A DNA stretch of 64,000 nt from Clostridium tunisiense TJ (GTDB lineage: Bacteria > Bacillota > Clostridia > Clostridiales > Clostridiaceae): the NCBI RefSeq assembly GCF_000300195.1, contig NZ_AMQH01000009.1:62001-126000 (forward strand), written 5' to 3'. Every line of letters begins with the position of its first letter. Position 1 is the first letter of the stretch. Of the stretch, positions 46,505 through 55,673 are shown one piece after another. A program made the translations under genes and the position numbers. Below the pieces are notes generated by a model. The model did no database searches and was not told the DNA's origin. It worked only from the letters and a program-made list of their open reading frames with translations.

Positions 46505-46525
46505 CTAGTTAAGCTTCCTAACTAG
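46505..46525. repeat. Hairpin over the lipoprotein stop codon
   Basis: CTAGTTA (46505-46511) pairs with TAACTAG (46519-46525), embracing the stop codon of the 46518 gene. No U-tract follows, so it may modulate readthrough into the ATP-grasp gene. Confidence 0.4.
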
Positions 46526-46883
46526 AGGAACTTCCTCCTTTAGCTCCTGAGTAGCCTGACCCACCTTTAGAAGGAGCCGAGAAACCGCTTCCTTTGCTAC
46601 TCTTTGAAGACCCACTGCCTATATTGGTATCTCCTGTGGATCTAGTGTTGTTTCTAAAAAACCACCATCCAGAGCTTCTACCATAGTAATGCCCTCCTGA
46701 GGATCCGTTATATCCACCAGTGCTTCCTCCCTGTTGTTGTTGTTCTTCTTCCTCTTCTTCTGTAAGCACCTTCTTTTTGCATCCTGTCATGCCAAGAGGA
46801 TTAGTCACTACAAAAGCTGTAGCCACGGCAATTGCCAAAGCTCTTTTTTTATTTCCTTTTATTAAGTCTTTAAAACTCTCCAT
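46518..46883 (-). CDS. Gly/Ser-rich putative lipoprotein (DUF1190/YgiB-like architecture)
   Basis: A 121-residue protein starting at ATG 46883 behind AGGGGGTG. A basic N-terminus and hydrophobic AIAVATAFVVTNPLG lead to a plausible lipobox MTGC near residue 34, then KKKVLTEEEEEE, a Gln run, and a low-complexity Gly/Ser/Tyr/Lys tail ending GGSSSS. E. coli YgiB/YjfM share this order of signal, lipid cysteine, charged stretch and Gly/Ser-rich basic tail, and are encoded beside GspS-like YgiC/YjfC. It is a candidate substrate of the ATP-grasp enzyme; that is inference. Confidence 0.65.
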   Translation of the reverse strand: MESFKDLIKGNKKRALAIAVATAFVVTNPLGMTGCKKKVLTEEEEEEQQQQGGSTGGYNGSSGGHYYGRSSGWWFFRNNTRSTGDTNIGSGSSKSSKGSGFSAPSKGGSGYSGAKGGSSSS

Positions 46884-47051
46884 AAATTTCACCCCCTATC
46901 CCAATGATTTTAATGTTCCATAAATTTTAAAATTATAGATAAATTGCTCCTCATCTTACACTTAAATAACCATAAGTTGCTTTGTTAAACCCTAGTAACT
47001 TTTCTAGCCTTAATAGTTGCTCTCTTTATAAAAACCACAAGTTTAAAGCTT

Positions 47052-47687
47052 TTAAAGTCCTGATAAAATTTCCACCTGGAGCTCTTCCCTTAAGTAATTT
47101 ACATAACCATTTATATCTTCCTTAAGTTGTTCATTTATAATAAGAATTACTTTTTTAAAGCCTAATTCCTTTAAAGTATTAATGTTTGGCAAGTCTTCTT
47201 CAGTGAGTTCATACTGGTTATTTAGCTTTTTCTTATAAACTTCTGGAGAAAAATCCTTATACCTTCCATAATCTAAGAAGAACACGTAGCCTTTTGGTGT
47301 TATATGCTGAAGCTTATGTCCTATGGTAACTAATGCTTCTATTTGACCTTTATCTCCAATTAACCCATAGGGATGAAAGAGAAAATTACAGTTAAGTACA
47401 GGTTTTATAGAAAACTTATTATTTATCACATAGGCTATTTCCAAATCCTCTATTAATTCTAAATCTGCAATAACAAAGGTATTTTTTAAATCCTGTCCCA
47501 GTATTTTATCTATTACAATTTTGTGTTTTTTATAAAGTTCTTCTTCCTGAGGACTATAGCATATTTCAAAATCCTCATAATTTTGTAGGGACACAAAGGG
47601 TCCACTTCTCATAAAGGGTTCAAAGAACTCTAAATTACTTTTCCACTTTCTATAAACATATCTTAAGTCTACAGCCTTTAAATTCAT
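47052..47687 (-). CDS. Uncharacterised cytosolic protein of the ATP-grasp cluster
   Basis: A 211-residue soluble protein, mixed alpha/beta. Notable segments are FVIADLELIEDLEIAYVINN, NFLFHPYGLIGDKGQIEALV and GYVFFLDYGRYKD. No signal peptide, membrane helix or known catalytic motif is visible and I recognise no family. It starts within 9 bases of the upstream gene's stop, and its ribosome binding site overlaps that gene, so the two are coupled. Confidence 0.6.
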   Translation of the reverse strand: MNLKAVDLRYVYRKWKSNLEFFEPFMRSGPFVSLQNYEDFEICYSPQEEELYKKHKIVIDKILGQDLKNTFVIADLELIEDLEIAYVINNKFSIKPVLNCNFLFHPYGLIGDKGQIEALVTIGHKLQHITPKGYVFFLDYGRYKDFSPEVYKKKLNNQYELTEEDLPNINTLKELGFKKVILIINEQLKEDINGYVNYLREELQVEILSGL

Positions 47688-47695
47688 CCAATCTA

Positions 47696-48079
47696 CTACC
47701 TTTCATAGGTTACAGCAAAGACCTTATTTAGAGAAATTATTTGCTTATAGCCCTCTGTAGTTATAAAAGTCACATAACCAGCAGTACACTGATCCTCACA
47801 AATTTCTCCCTCAAAGGTAACCTGTGGATTTGACTCTTTCCAAGCTTCCATAGTTTCATAAACATTTATTTCCCTATGGAAAGTCATAAAACCTGATGGC
47901 ATTTGATACACAATAGCAAAAATCTTTTCCATAGATAGTATTTGTCTATAGCTTCTATACTCATAGGTGGTATCAATAACTACTGTTCCGTTTCTCAAAA
48001 ACTCCACGGTGCCTTCTAAAACCTCTGAAGGACTATCACTGTTCCACTCTGAGTAATCCTTATAAATATAAACCTCCAT
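47696..48079 (-). CDS. Small protein with two internal repeats
   Basis: A 127-residue protein containing two roughly 40-residue units. The first runs from EGTVEFLRNGTVV to RQILSMEKIFAIVY and the second from EGEICEDQCTAGY to KQIISLNKVFAVTY. Each could form a small beta-rich domain ending in a conserved QI.S..K.FA..Y signature. No membrane segment. It is the first gene of the 43-48 kb cluster; AAAGGGTGAG precedes ATG. An interspersed repeat lies just upstream. Confidence 0.6.
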   Translation of the reverse strand: MEVYIYKDYSEWNSDSPSEVLEGTVEFLRNGTVVIDTTYEYRSYRQILSMEKIFAIVYQMPSGFMTFHREINVYETMEAWKESNPQVTFEGEICEDQCTAGYVTFITTEGYKQIISLNKVFAVTYER

Positions 48080-48101
48080 ATTCTCACCCTTTTCTTAGTT
48101 A

Positions 48102-48275
48102 GGCATTTGAAAATAAATAACAAGTCAAAGATGTGAAGGATATTTTGAGTTCACAAGCAAGCTTGTGCGACCAGGAAACAGGTTCCGCAGATAGTAGCGC
48201 TATCTAAGGGTTCTGTTGACGCAGTATAACTCAAAATAGACAAACATACTGACTTATTTATTTTTTGAAAATGCC
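48102..48275 (+). repeat. Interspersed structured repeat, copy 2 (174 bases)
   Basis: Ends GGCATTTGAAAATAAATAA and TTATTTATTTTTTGAAAATGCC pair with each other, extended by flanking TTA/TAA. Inside come TATTTTGAGTT paired with AACTCAAAATA, hairpin CACAAG-CAAG-CTTGTG, GGAAACAGGTTCC and hairpin AGATAG-TAGCG-CTATCT. It lies between the ABC permease gene and the 127-residue-protein gene. No coding capacity. Confidence 0.88.
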
Positions 48276-48303
48276 TAAATTCTTTAACTTATTATATCAT
48301 CCT

Positions 48304-49908
48304 TTACTCACTAAACTCCATATCATTAAATATTCCAGCTCCTCCAAAGAAGAACAACGCTCCTGCTCCAAAGCTATATATTAAGTATAGGAAATATATG
48401 AAATAGCTATTAAAATCAGTAAAAACTTTAGTGCCTAACATTATTATTATGAATAATGGAATTGCTAGAAAAAGCTGAAAGAAAGCAAAGAATAACCCCT
48501 TTGCAACCTGTCCTGTAAATCCTAAAAACTGAGCAACTCTAAAGGCACAAAGCCCACTAAAGGATAACATGCCACCTAATGCAACATAGCAACTAATACA
48601 TAAAATTACCTCTATAATTGAAGTTCTTGATAAGATACCTAAAGGTAAAAATAAAATTAGACTATCTGAAAAAAGCTTTACAAAAGATGATGCTGAACCA
48701 TAAAATAGCTTCTTACTTGGACTATCTGGAAGTAGATAAATATATGGCTTATCAATTTCCCAATAAAGCTTTCCTCCAAGACCCGCTGTGAAAATTAAAA
48801 ACCCACTAAATATTATAAATATAAATTTTATACCTGCTTCCTTTAAAAACACTCCTGCTAATATAGATACTGCTAATAAAATCAAGGAATAGGTGTTTAT
48901 AAAAAATAGTAAGCTTCTTTTTCTATACTCATTTAGGTGTTTAAAAAATAGTACCTTAGCCCCATAGCTTTCCTTAAGGTTTAATTTAACTTCTTTAAAT
49001 ACCTTATTAAAAATATTTTTTTGTGCTCCCTGTTTAGGAGTTACTTTAATTCCCGCCTTGGCATCCTTTATAACCTCATTGGTTTCTGCTGAGGAAAGCA
49101 TATCCTCATAGAAATCCATATCCATAGTATAGGTTATATATAATATTAGTCCGCTGGTAGCTAAAATCATAAACATATAAAGTCCATAAGCTACATTGAT
49201 TCCTATTAAAGTTTGGTGTGCAATTTCTTTTAGCCATCCAAACACTGGAATGAATTTAATATAACTACTATAAGTTAAATCCTGAGCAAATTTAGTTAAA
49301 GCTTCTAATCCATTACCTTTCATAAATAATGCTGATATCCCCACAGCTGTTAGCAATAACAAGGCTTTTATAAAGCTCCTTATTATTGCTCCAAGCCTTT
49401 CAAACTTAAAGCACAAAGCAAAGATGAACAGTTTCAATATATTACAAAACAACACTTGGAAGATAATAAGATTTGCCATAAGGAGTACTTGGTTTAGCAC
49501 TGGTACATTATTTCCTGAAAGTAAATTCGGGATCTGATAGAGAATATACAAAGAAGCTAAAACTTCTACTGCCACCTTCTTTACAATTCCATATATCATT
49601 ATGGTTTGTGGTCTTATAGGTGATACAAAGAGTAAATTCACATCACTCATGTCGAACTTAGAAGTAACTGACTTAGACCCACTATAAAGGGCATAAAGAA
49701 ACATTGCTGCAATAACAATTAGAAATATACTAACAAAAACTTCTGCTGGCATTCCCTCACCATCTGTTACTTTTCTTCCTTTTGGGAGGAACATTATCAC
49801 AAGCCAAATCACTACAAACACTGGCCCTATGGCCTTTTGTGGCTTCTCCTTAAGCCTTTTAACAGAATTTATTAAGGTTCTTTTCATTACATAAATTAAT
49901 GCTTTCAT
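48304..49908 (-). CDS. ABC exporter permease (PF16962-like)
   Basis: A 534-residue membrane protein with about 12 helices in two halves and a cytoplasmic loop near 270-320. It matches the large putative ABC exporter permeases of Firmicutes. GGAGGAG lies at the very end of the ATPase gene, three bases away, so the two are coupled. The substrate is unknown. Confidence 0.85.
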   Translation of the reverse strand: MKALIYVMKRTLINSVKRLKEKPQKAIGPVFVVIWLVIMFLPKGRKVTDGEGMPAEVFVSIFLIVIAAMFLYALYSGSKSVTSKFDMSDVNLLFVSPIRPQTIMIYGIVKKVAVEVLASLYILYQIPNLLSGNNVPVLNQVLLMANLIIFQVLFCNILKLFIFALCFKFERLGAIIRSFIKALLLLTAVGISALFMKGNGLEALTKFAQDLTYSSYIKFIPVFGWLKEIAHQTLIGINVAYGLYMFMILATSGLILYITYTMDMDFYEDMLSSAETNEVIKDAKAGIKVTPKQGAQKNIFNKVFKEVKLNLKESYGAKVLFFKHLNEYRKRSLLFFINTYSLILLAVSILAGVFLKEAGIKFIFIIFSGFLIFTAGLGGKLYWEIDKPYIYLLPDSPSKKLFYGSASSFVKLFSDSLILFLPLGILSRTSIIEVILCISCYVALGGMLSFSGLCAFRVAQFLGFTGQVAKGLFFAFFQLFLAIPLFIIIMLGTKVFTDFNSYFIYFLYLIYSFGAGALFFFGGAGIFNDMEFSE

Positions 49909-49911
49909 GGC

Positions 49912-50607
49912 TTACTCCTCCGTGAACTGGAAGAATATATCTTCTAAGGATTTACCCTCATTATCAAAGTCAGCTCTTTCTTTTGTTAACACAAATTGTC
50001 CAGTTTTCATTATAAGTATTTTGTCCCAAAGATCTTGAACAGAATCTAGAAGATGAGTACTAAGCACAATAGCTGTACCTTTACTTTTTAGTTCCATTAA
50101 AATTGCTTTTACATTTCTTATAGCCTTCGGATCAAGACCTATCATAGGTTCATCTATTAAAAGTACCTTAGGCTCTGTGATAAGAGCACAACAAATACTT
50201 ACCTTTTGCTGCATCCCCTTAGATAGCTCACTACCATATTTATTTTTCTTATCTTCTAAGTCAAATAACTTTAATAGTTCTTCAGCTCTTTTTTCATAAT
50301 CCTTAATTCCAAAGCTATGAGCCATAAGTATAATATGCTCATTTACTGTGAGTAGTGGAAATAAAGAAGGCATTTCTGGAATATATCCTAGATGTCTTTT
50401 TCCTTCCACAGTCTTATTATAAGCTCCACATATTTTTATATTTCCCTCATATCTAAGCAGCCCTGCAATGGATTTTATTATAGTGGATTTTCCTGCCCCA
50501 TTAGGCCCTGCCAAAACCGCAATTTTTCCTGGCTCCACAGTAAAGCTTACATCACTTACTGCCTTAGTCTTACCATAGTATTTACTTAAATTAGAAACCT
50601 CTAACAT
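49912..50607 (-). CDS. ABC transporter ATP-binding protein
   Basis: A 231-residue ATPase: Walker A GPNGAGKST, signature LSKGM (in place of LSGGQ), Walker B VLLIDEPMIGLD and switch STHL. LSKGMQQK is common in ABC-2-type exporters. AGGGGG precedes ATG. It is first gene of the two-gene operon with the permease. Confidence 0.9.
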   Translation of the reverse strand: MLEVSNLSKYYGKTKAVSDVSFTVEPGKIAVLAGPNGAGKSTIIKSIAGLLRYEGNIKICGAYNKTVEGKRHLGYIPEMPSLFPLLTVNEHIILMAHSFGIKDYEKRAEELLKLFDLEDKKNKYGSELSKGMQQKVSICCALITEPKVLLIDEPMIGLDPKAIRNVKAILMELKSKGTAIVLSTHLLDSVQDLWDKILIMKTGQFVLTKERADFDNEGKSLEDIFFQFTEE

Positions 50608-51109
50608 ACTTCCTGTCCCCCTAAGAATAGCTGCTTAACACTTTTAGCAACTCTAAAAATTTAAGTGCTTAATAATTTAATTCTGCTTTAATGAACTTCA
50701 CTCATAAGTTCATTATTGCTTTTATTTTATGTATGTATAATTATATTACAATTATACAATAAAAAGTGGTTTATGATAATTTTATCCATTACATTTTACA
50801 TATTTATCATTAAACTTCATTAATTTTACATTGCAAACTAGTTTTTAACATTGAAGTATTCCTAGTTTATGACTAATTTCCATAATACGGAAATATTATA
50901 ACTACTTTACTTTAAAAGTTGGAAGCATGATTTGAGAATTAGTTGAAAGCATTAAAAATTTATTTACATTTGACTGTTTTTAAGAATTGAAAGATAAATA
51001 TGACTCCTGAGTTATATACATATTTATCCAAAAATAATATAATTATTTTATACTGTAGTTTTACATCCTTATAGTAGGTAAAAGTTAATAACAGAAGGAA
51101 GGTGGAGTT
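50608..51109. other. Divergent intergenic region with ATGAACTT inverted repeat
   Basis: ATGAACTT (50691-50698) and AAGTTCAT (50706-50713) are inverted with 7 bases between, a relative of the AATGAAC..GTTCATT palindromes elsewhere in the window. The rest is very AT-rich with no coding frame. Confidence 0.4.
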
Positions 51110-51508
51110 ATGACATACTTCTGGGGAACTCTAATAATTCAAAGTGTATGTTATATTTTAATTTTGTTTAAAGTCATTTCTTTAATAATAAATCTAAAAA
51201 AGAAAAAAACTGAAAAGAGATGGTTGCTGGTAATCATAGCTTTAATTCCACTATTAAGCTTTTGTGTATATACCTTCTTCATAACCCCGTGTATGGATTT
51301 AAAATATGCTATTAGTGGTAAGACAATCTCCACCGAAGGAAAAGTTGAAAAAGTATATATATCAGGTGTAACAAATTCTTTTATACTAGATGGAAATGAA
51401 TTTAGAAGAAATCCTTGGAGTTTTACCCCCAAAGAAGGAAAGTTCTACAGACTAAATTATCTTCCAAATAGTAAATACGTAATTAGCTACGAGTTAATAT
51501 CTAATTAA
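51110..51508 (+). CDS. Membrane-anchored hypothetical protein
   Basis: A 132-residue protein with two membrane helices (about 8-28 and 40-58) and a beta-rich C-terminal domain (TEGKVEKVYISGVTNSFILD). No family recognised. AAGGTGGAG precedes ATG. Its stop abuts that of the convergent Nudix gene with no spacer, so each transcript must read into the other's 3' end. Confidence 0.6.
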   Translation: MTYFWGTLIIQSVCYILILFKVISLIINLKKKKTEKRWLLVIIALIPLLSFCVYTFFITPCMDLKYAISGKTISTEGKVEKVYISGVTNSFILDGNEFRRNPWSFTPKEGKFYRLNYLPNSKYVISYELISN

Positions 51509-51958
51509 TCATACTGCTTTCTGTCTTATATACTCCCTTATAGCATGTGCCTGAAATTCTTCCTGCATTTTTTCTGCGGCTTCCCTAATAGGAACCCAAA
51601 CAAGTTCATGGTCTTCCTCAACTTTTAAACTGTTACTATCTAGTAAATTTGCTATATGGACATGTCCAACTAATTTTAAGTATTCCTCACGTCTAATAGC
51701 TTTAGTATAATGAGATAACTTTCCAACATACTGGGCTACCTCTATATTATATCCTAGCTCCTCTGAGCATTCTCTTTTTAAACACTCCTCATAAGTCTCA
51801 TCCTTCTCAACCCCACCCCCTGGTAAGAAATAGTTGTTATCTCTTCTTACCAACGCAATTTCATTGTCTGGATTAACAATAAGTGCATAGGCCCCTATTC
51901 GCTCTCTGTATTCAATACCTTCAATTCTATTGCCACATTCTACTTCTTCAATGAACAT
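51509..51958 (-). CDS. Nudix hydrolase
   Basis: A 149-residue protein with a complete Nudix box, GGGVEKDETYEECLKRECSE then ELGY, supplying the catalytic glutamates (RE..EE..G pattern). It resembles MutT-like pyrophosphohydrolases; the substrate is unknown. The Ade/Gua-type pocket cannot be judged. Confidence 0.88.
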   Translation of the reverse strand: MFIEEVECGNRIEGIEYRERIGAYALIVNPDNEIALVRRDNNYFLPGGGVEKDETYEECLKRECSEELGYNIEVAQYVGKLSHYTKAIRREEYLKLVGHVHIANLLDSNSLKVEEDHELVWVPIREAAEKMQEEFQAHAIREYIRQKAV

Positions 51959-52091
51959 TCATTTTCATCCCCTCTAATAAAAATCTTAGGACTTGGCCAA
52001 ATCTTCATACTTATCATTATTCATTTATCTTATGCTTATGATAGATGAAAAGTATAAGAATATTGTGAAACAACTTCCCATCATATAATTC

Positions 52092-52187
52092 TTATTTGGT
52101 ACATAGTCCCTTCCTCATTTCAGCTATAAACCATCGATACTCTTCTTCACTTTCATAAGGAGTTGGTTCAGAAATAAAGATTAAATT
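52092..52187 (-). pseudogene. Degraded gene tail
   Basis: A 31-codon frame reading NLIFISEPTPYESEEEYRWF and continuing to LCTK-stop has protein-like composition but no start codon or ribosome binding site and a stop just upstream. It looks like the C-terminus of a deleted gene. Parent family not identified. Confidence 0.4.
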
Positions 52188-52241
52188 TTAATTCCAATAC
52201 TAAATTAATTGGAATATTATGAATCATCTTGTGACAAAGGA

Positions 52242-52865
52242 TTATAACTTAAAAGTATTTTCAATGACTCCCGGCAATATATCATATATAGATTTTCCTA
52301 TCTTACTCTCAAAATAATCCTTTATTTCAAAGGTAGCTTTCCATTTTGGTACAATATAATCATTAAGACCATGTCGTAATGCTACATCAATCATTCTTTT
52401 TTCCATCAGTGTAAATCCACTTGGTAATGCTATTGAGTCACATAATTGAATTAATATGTCATAATCATCGTATTTTGCTGTATGTAAAAAATTTTCAACA
52501 AACTCATATTCTTCATTACTACAATCCCACTTACCAAAAGCCTCCTTAACATTTCCTGTAGGATGTGAGTGCGTTAAACAAATTTTACCCACAAAATCAT
52601 ACCCTTTTTCAATTAAGTAGTTATATCCATCTATACTATGACGCATATTTGTTACCCCAAATCTTCTACCTATATCATGAAGAAGTCCTACTATATAAGC
52701 TGCCTCGGCATCCATTCCCTCACACTGGAGCGCTATCAGTTTTGCCCCCTGGGCAACAAATAGTGAATGTTCCACCCATGGTCCTGGATTTAATTGTTCT
52801 GCTTCTCTTAAAATTTCATCGGCTTCCTTCAATGAAGGTAAACTTCCTACCCTAATGTTAATCAT
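52242..52865 (-). CDS. HD-domain phosphohydrolase
   Basis: A 207-residue protein with an HD metal-binding core: EHSLFVAQGAK (His), VGLLHDIGRRFG (HD pair), a later HSHP and LIQLCDSIAL (Asp). It is typical of small HD enzymes acting on phosphate esters or nucleotides. Substrate unknown. AAAGGGG precedes ATG. Monocistronic. Confidence 0.85.
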   Translation of the reverse strand: MINIRVGSLPSLKEADEILREAEQLNPGPWVEHSLFVAQGAKLIALQCEGMDAEAAYIVGLLHDIGRRFGVTNMRHSIDGYNYLIEKGYDFVGKICLTHSHPTGNVKEAFGKWDCSNEEYEFVENFLHTAKYDDYDILIQLCDSIALPSGFTLMEKRMIDVALRHGLNDYIVPKWKATFEIKDYFESKIGKSIYDILPGVIENTFKL

Positions 52866-52996
52866 AACTTTAACCCCTTTCTTATAAATTAACCTTATTT
52901 AAATCTACAACTGTGCCGCAAAAATTTACAATTATATAATTAATTGTAGTTAATACATTTTGTAATTATATGGTAAACTATAATTTTAGAGATATA

Positions 52997-53509
52997 TTAT
53001 TTTCTTCTTGACAACAAAATTGAAACTTCATATCCAATAATTGTTCCTAAGGTATTCATTAACATATCATCTAGTTGCACAAACCTCCCCGTAAATGTTT
53101 GAAGAAACTCAATTACTACAGAAAATATAACTCCAATTAAAACTCCATAAATTCTTTTATGTTGAAGTTCACTAAAAACAATAGGTGAAAGGAATCCAAA
53201 TGGAATAAATAAAGTAATGTTAAGCAAGGTTGCCATTGATAAACCTTCTTGAAAAATACTGTAAGAAAAATATACATCTCCATTTAATATTGAAGTGGTA
53301 TTGAAATCCCCACCTATAATTCCTGTAATTTTTAAAATTGCTAAAACAGTAAGTATCCAACCAAACTCACATAATATCTTCATGGGTATAAATTCAAATC
53401 TTCTCTTAAGCAAAAACTTTATCCCAATAAAAGCGCAAAGAATAATAGCAGCTACTGGTGTAAGATAAAGGAATGTGATTATCCCCTCTCTCAAATAGTT
53501 CATTAACAT
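52997..53509 (-). CDS. VanZ-family membrane protein
   Basis: A 170-residue protein starting at ATG 53509 behind GGGGGG; an upstream in-frame ATG 26 codons earlier lacks a site. Four or five membrane helices, with LLNITLFIPFGFLSP and the C-terminal signature VVIEFLQTFTGRFVQLDDMLMNTLG that defines VanZ-like proteins. VanZ gives low-level teicoplanin resistance; the family's mechanism is unclear. Confidence 0.88.
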   Translation of the reverse strand: MLMNYLREGIITFLYLTPVAAIILCAFIGIKFLLKRRFEFIPMKILCEFGWILTVLAILKITGIIGGDFNTTSILNGDVYFSYSIFQEGLSMATLLNITLFIPFGFLSPIVFSELQHKRIYGVLIGVIFSVVIEFLQTFTGRFVQLDDMLMNTLGTIIGYEVSILLSRRK

Positions 53510-53689
53510 ATTTACCCCCCATTTAATTTTCAACTTATTACAACTTACGAAAAATAAATTCCTCTTTATGAAAACTTTATAATTCATGAACTTTATACTT
53601 TTTATGCTAATGAATGAACCACATTTTACATTTATGTAATAAGTTACAATTACTGTATGTTTTAATTATAACATTATCTCCATTATAAA

Positions 53690-53988
53690 TAACACCATTT
53701 AAGTAACTATATGGTAAAATATAATTGTAGAAAATATATTAGCTCAGTAAACTTCTTTGATGCAACAAATCCTCTGAAACCCGCATGAATACTATATCTT
53801 CTTATCTTTTTAGGAAGATATAAAGATATCACTTTGTCTTTTTATAGAGATATCTTGCTGCAAAAACAGCTTTTCCCATAGACATTAGGTGAGGATTTAT
53901 CAATAATAGAAGAAAGAGTATTAAATAGAAAGAGGGGAATTTTAGTGAGGCTTCTTGGCTTTTTATGCCCTCTCACTAAAGGGAATAT
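53690..53988 (+). promoter_or_regulatory. Promoter and long leader of the bce-like operon
   Basis: CTATATGGTAAAAT near 53706-53721 is an extended -10 like those at 60775 and 62929. The leader of about 250 bases holds TATATCTTC/GAAGATATA and a final hairpin TTTAGTGAG/CTCACTAAA ending just before the ribosome binding site AAGGGAA. The last hairpin could control translation of the response regulator. Confidence 0.45.
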
Positions 53989-54657
53989 ATGATTAATATT
54001 ATGATAATTGAAGATAACCAACAGCTACAAAATGAGATAGGGGTTCTTTTAACCCGTAATGGCTATTCTATTATGAAGGTTAATGAATTTGATAGTATAC
54101 CTAAACTAGTTAAAGAAAGTAGCCCTCACCTAATTCTACTTGATATTAATTTACCTTATGATGATGGCTTTAAAATTTGTACTGAAATACGAAGCTTTTC
54201 AAGGGTGCCAATTATATTTGTTACAAGTAGGGCCACTAATATTGATGAGCTAATGAGCATAACCCTAGGTGGAGACGACTTTATTACAAAACCCTATAAT
54301 CCTCAAATTCTTTTAGCTAGAATAAACTCTGTGTTAAAGAGAGTTTATCCAAGTGAAAAAACAAATGACTTTATAGTGCATAACGGTGTTACATTAAATG
54401 TACTGTCTAGCAAGATAGAATATGAAGATAAAGAAATAGAGCTTACTAAAAATGAACTTAAAATACTTTATTATTTAATGATTAATAAAGGGAAGATAGT
54501 ATCAAGAGTAGATATTATGGAATACTTATGGGACAGTGCTATGTTTGTAAATGACAATACTCTCACAGTAAATATAACTAGACTTAGAAGTAAGTTTGAA
54601 GAAATAGGAATTAGTGATTTTATAAAAACTAAAAGAGGACAAGGGTATATAATATGA
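53989..54657 (+). CDS. Response regulator, BceR-like (OmpR family)
   Basis: A 222-residue protein with a receiver domain (acidic IIEDN, phospho-acceptor in LLDINLP, Lys in ITKPY) and an OmpR/PhoB winged helix ending KTKRGQGYII. First of a four-gene group, kinase, ATPase and permease, matching BceRSAB systems that sense and remove peptide antibiotics such as bacitracin. ATGA overlap with the kinase gene. Confidence 0.92.
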   Translation: MINIMIIEDNQQLQNEIGVLLTRNGYSIMKVNEFDSIPKLVKESSPHLILLDINLPYDDGFKICTEIRSFSRVPIIFVTSRATNIDELMSITLGGDDFITKPYNPQILLARINSVLKRVYPSEKTNDFIVHNGVTLNVLSSKIEYEDKEIELTKNELKILYYLMINKGKIVSRVDIMEYLWDSAMFVNDNTLTVNITRLRSKFEEIGISDFIKTKRGQGYII

Positions 54658-55673
54658 GCTTAGGAGATTATTTAAAAGAAAGAGCTAAAGCTATAATACT
54701 GAACTTTATAGGATTAATTACTCTAAGCACCTTTCTTTTCAGTGTAGGAAATACCTTTGACACCTTAGTAACGGTATCATTATCTTGGATTATAGTTTAT
54801 AGCATATTTTTAATATACGAATATAAAAAAAGAAAGATATACTATAATGATGTTTTAAGTACTTTTAATGAATTAGATAAAAAATATCTTATAGGTGAAG
54901 TAATTGATACTCCTCCCTTTATGGATGCAGTTCCTTATTATTTATTGATGAAAAAATCAGGGAAATCCATGCTTGAAGAAATAAATAAAGTTAAGAATCA
55001 ACGTAAGGAATATAAGGAATATATAGAGCAGTGGATTCATGAAGTAAAAACCCCTATATCAGCTATTAAGCTCATTGAAGAAAATAACAAGACAGCTACT
55101 TCAAGAGTTATCTTAGAGGAGCTTGAAAATATAGATAGATATGTTGAACAAGCCTTGTTTTATGCTAGGTGTGAAGAAGCTCACAAAGATTATCTTATAA
55201 AAGAAATTTCACTAGAGCAGTGCGTAAGTCAGGTGCTTATAAGAAATAAACAGATGTTTATTCTAAATAGCATAGATATAGACTTAGCGGACCTTGATAA
55301 AAATATTTACTGTGACAGTAAGTGGCTGGAGTTTATAATAAATCAAATACTAGTTAATGCAGTAAAGTATAGAAAAAAGGACTCTCCAATGATTAAAATT
55401 TACACTAAAGAAATTAAAAATGGTACTCAACTTATTATTGAGGACAACGGCATTGGAGTACCAGATAATGAAGTTAATCGTATTTTTGAAAAAGGCTTTA
55501 CTGGAAATAAGGGCAGACAAAATAATAAATCCACAGGAATAGGTTTATACCTTTGTAAAAAGTTGTGTGATAAACTGGGTTTATTAATAGCAGTGGATTC
55601 AAAGGAAAATGTATATACTAAAGTTGTAATTACCTTTCCCAAGGGAAGCTTTTGTAAGAATGGAGCCATATAG
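54654..55673 (+). CDS. Sensor histidine kinase, BceS-like intramembrane sensor
   Basis: A 339-residue kinase with two membrane helices near the N-terminus and almost no extracellular loop, the mark of BceS-type kinases that sense through their transporter. H-box IHEVKTPISAIKL with phospho-His, N-box VNAVKY, G1 IIEDNGIGVP and G2 NKSTGIGLYL. Overlaps the regulator gene by four bases. Confidence 0.92.
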   Translation: MSLGDYLKERAKAIILNFIGLITLSTFLFSVGNTFDTLVTVSLSWIIVYSIFLIYEYKKRKIYYNDVLSTFNELDKKYLIGEVIDTPPFMDAVPYYLLMKKSGKSMLEEINKVKNQRKEYKEYIEQWIHEVKTPISAIKLIEENNKTATSRVILEELENIDRYVEQALFYARCEEAHKDYLIKEISLEQCVSQVLIRNKQMFILNSIDIDLADLDKNIYCDSKWLEFIINQILVNAVKYRKKDSPMIKIYTKEIKNGTQLIIEDNGIGVPDNEVNRIFEKGFTGNKGRQNNKSTGIGLYLCKKLCDKLGLLIAVDSKENVYTKVVITFPKGSFCKNGAI

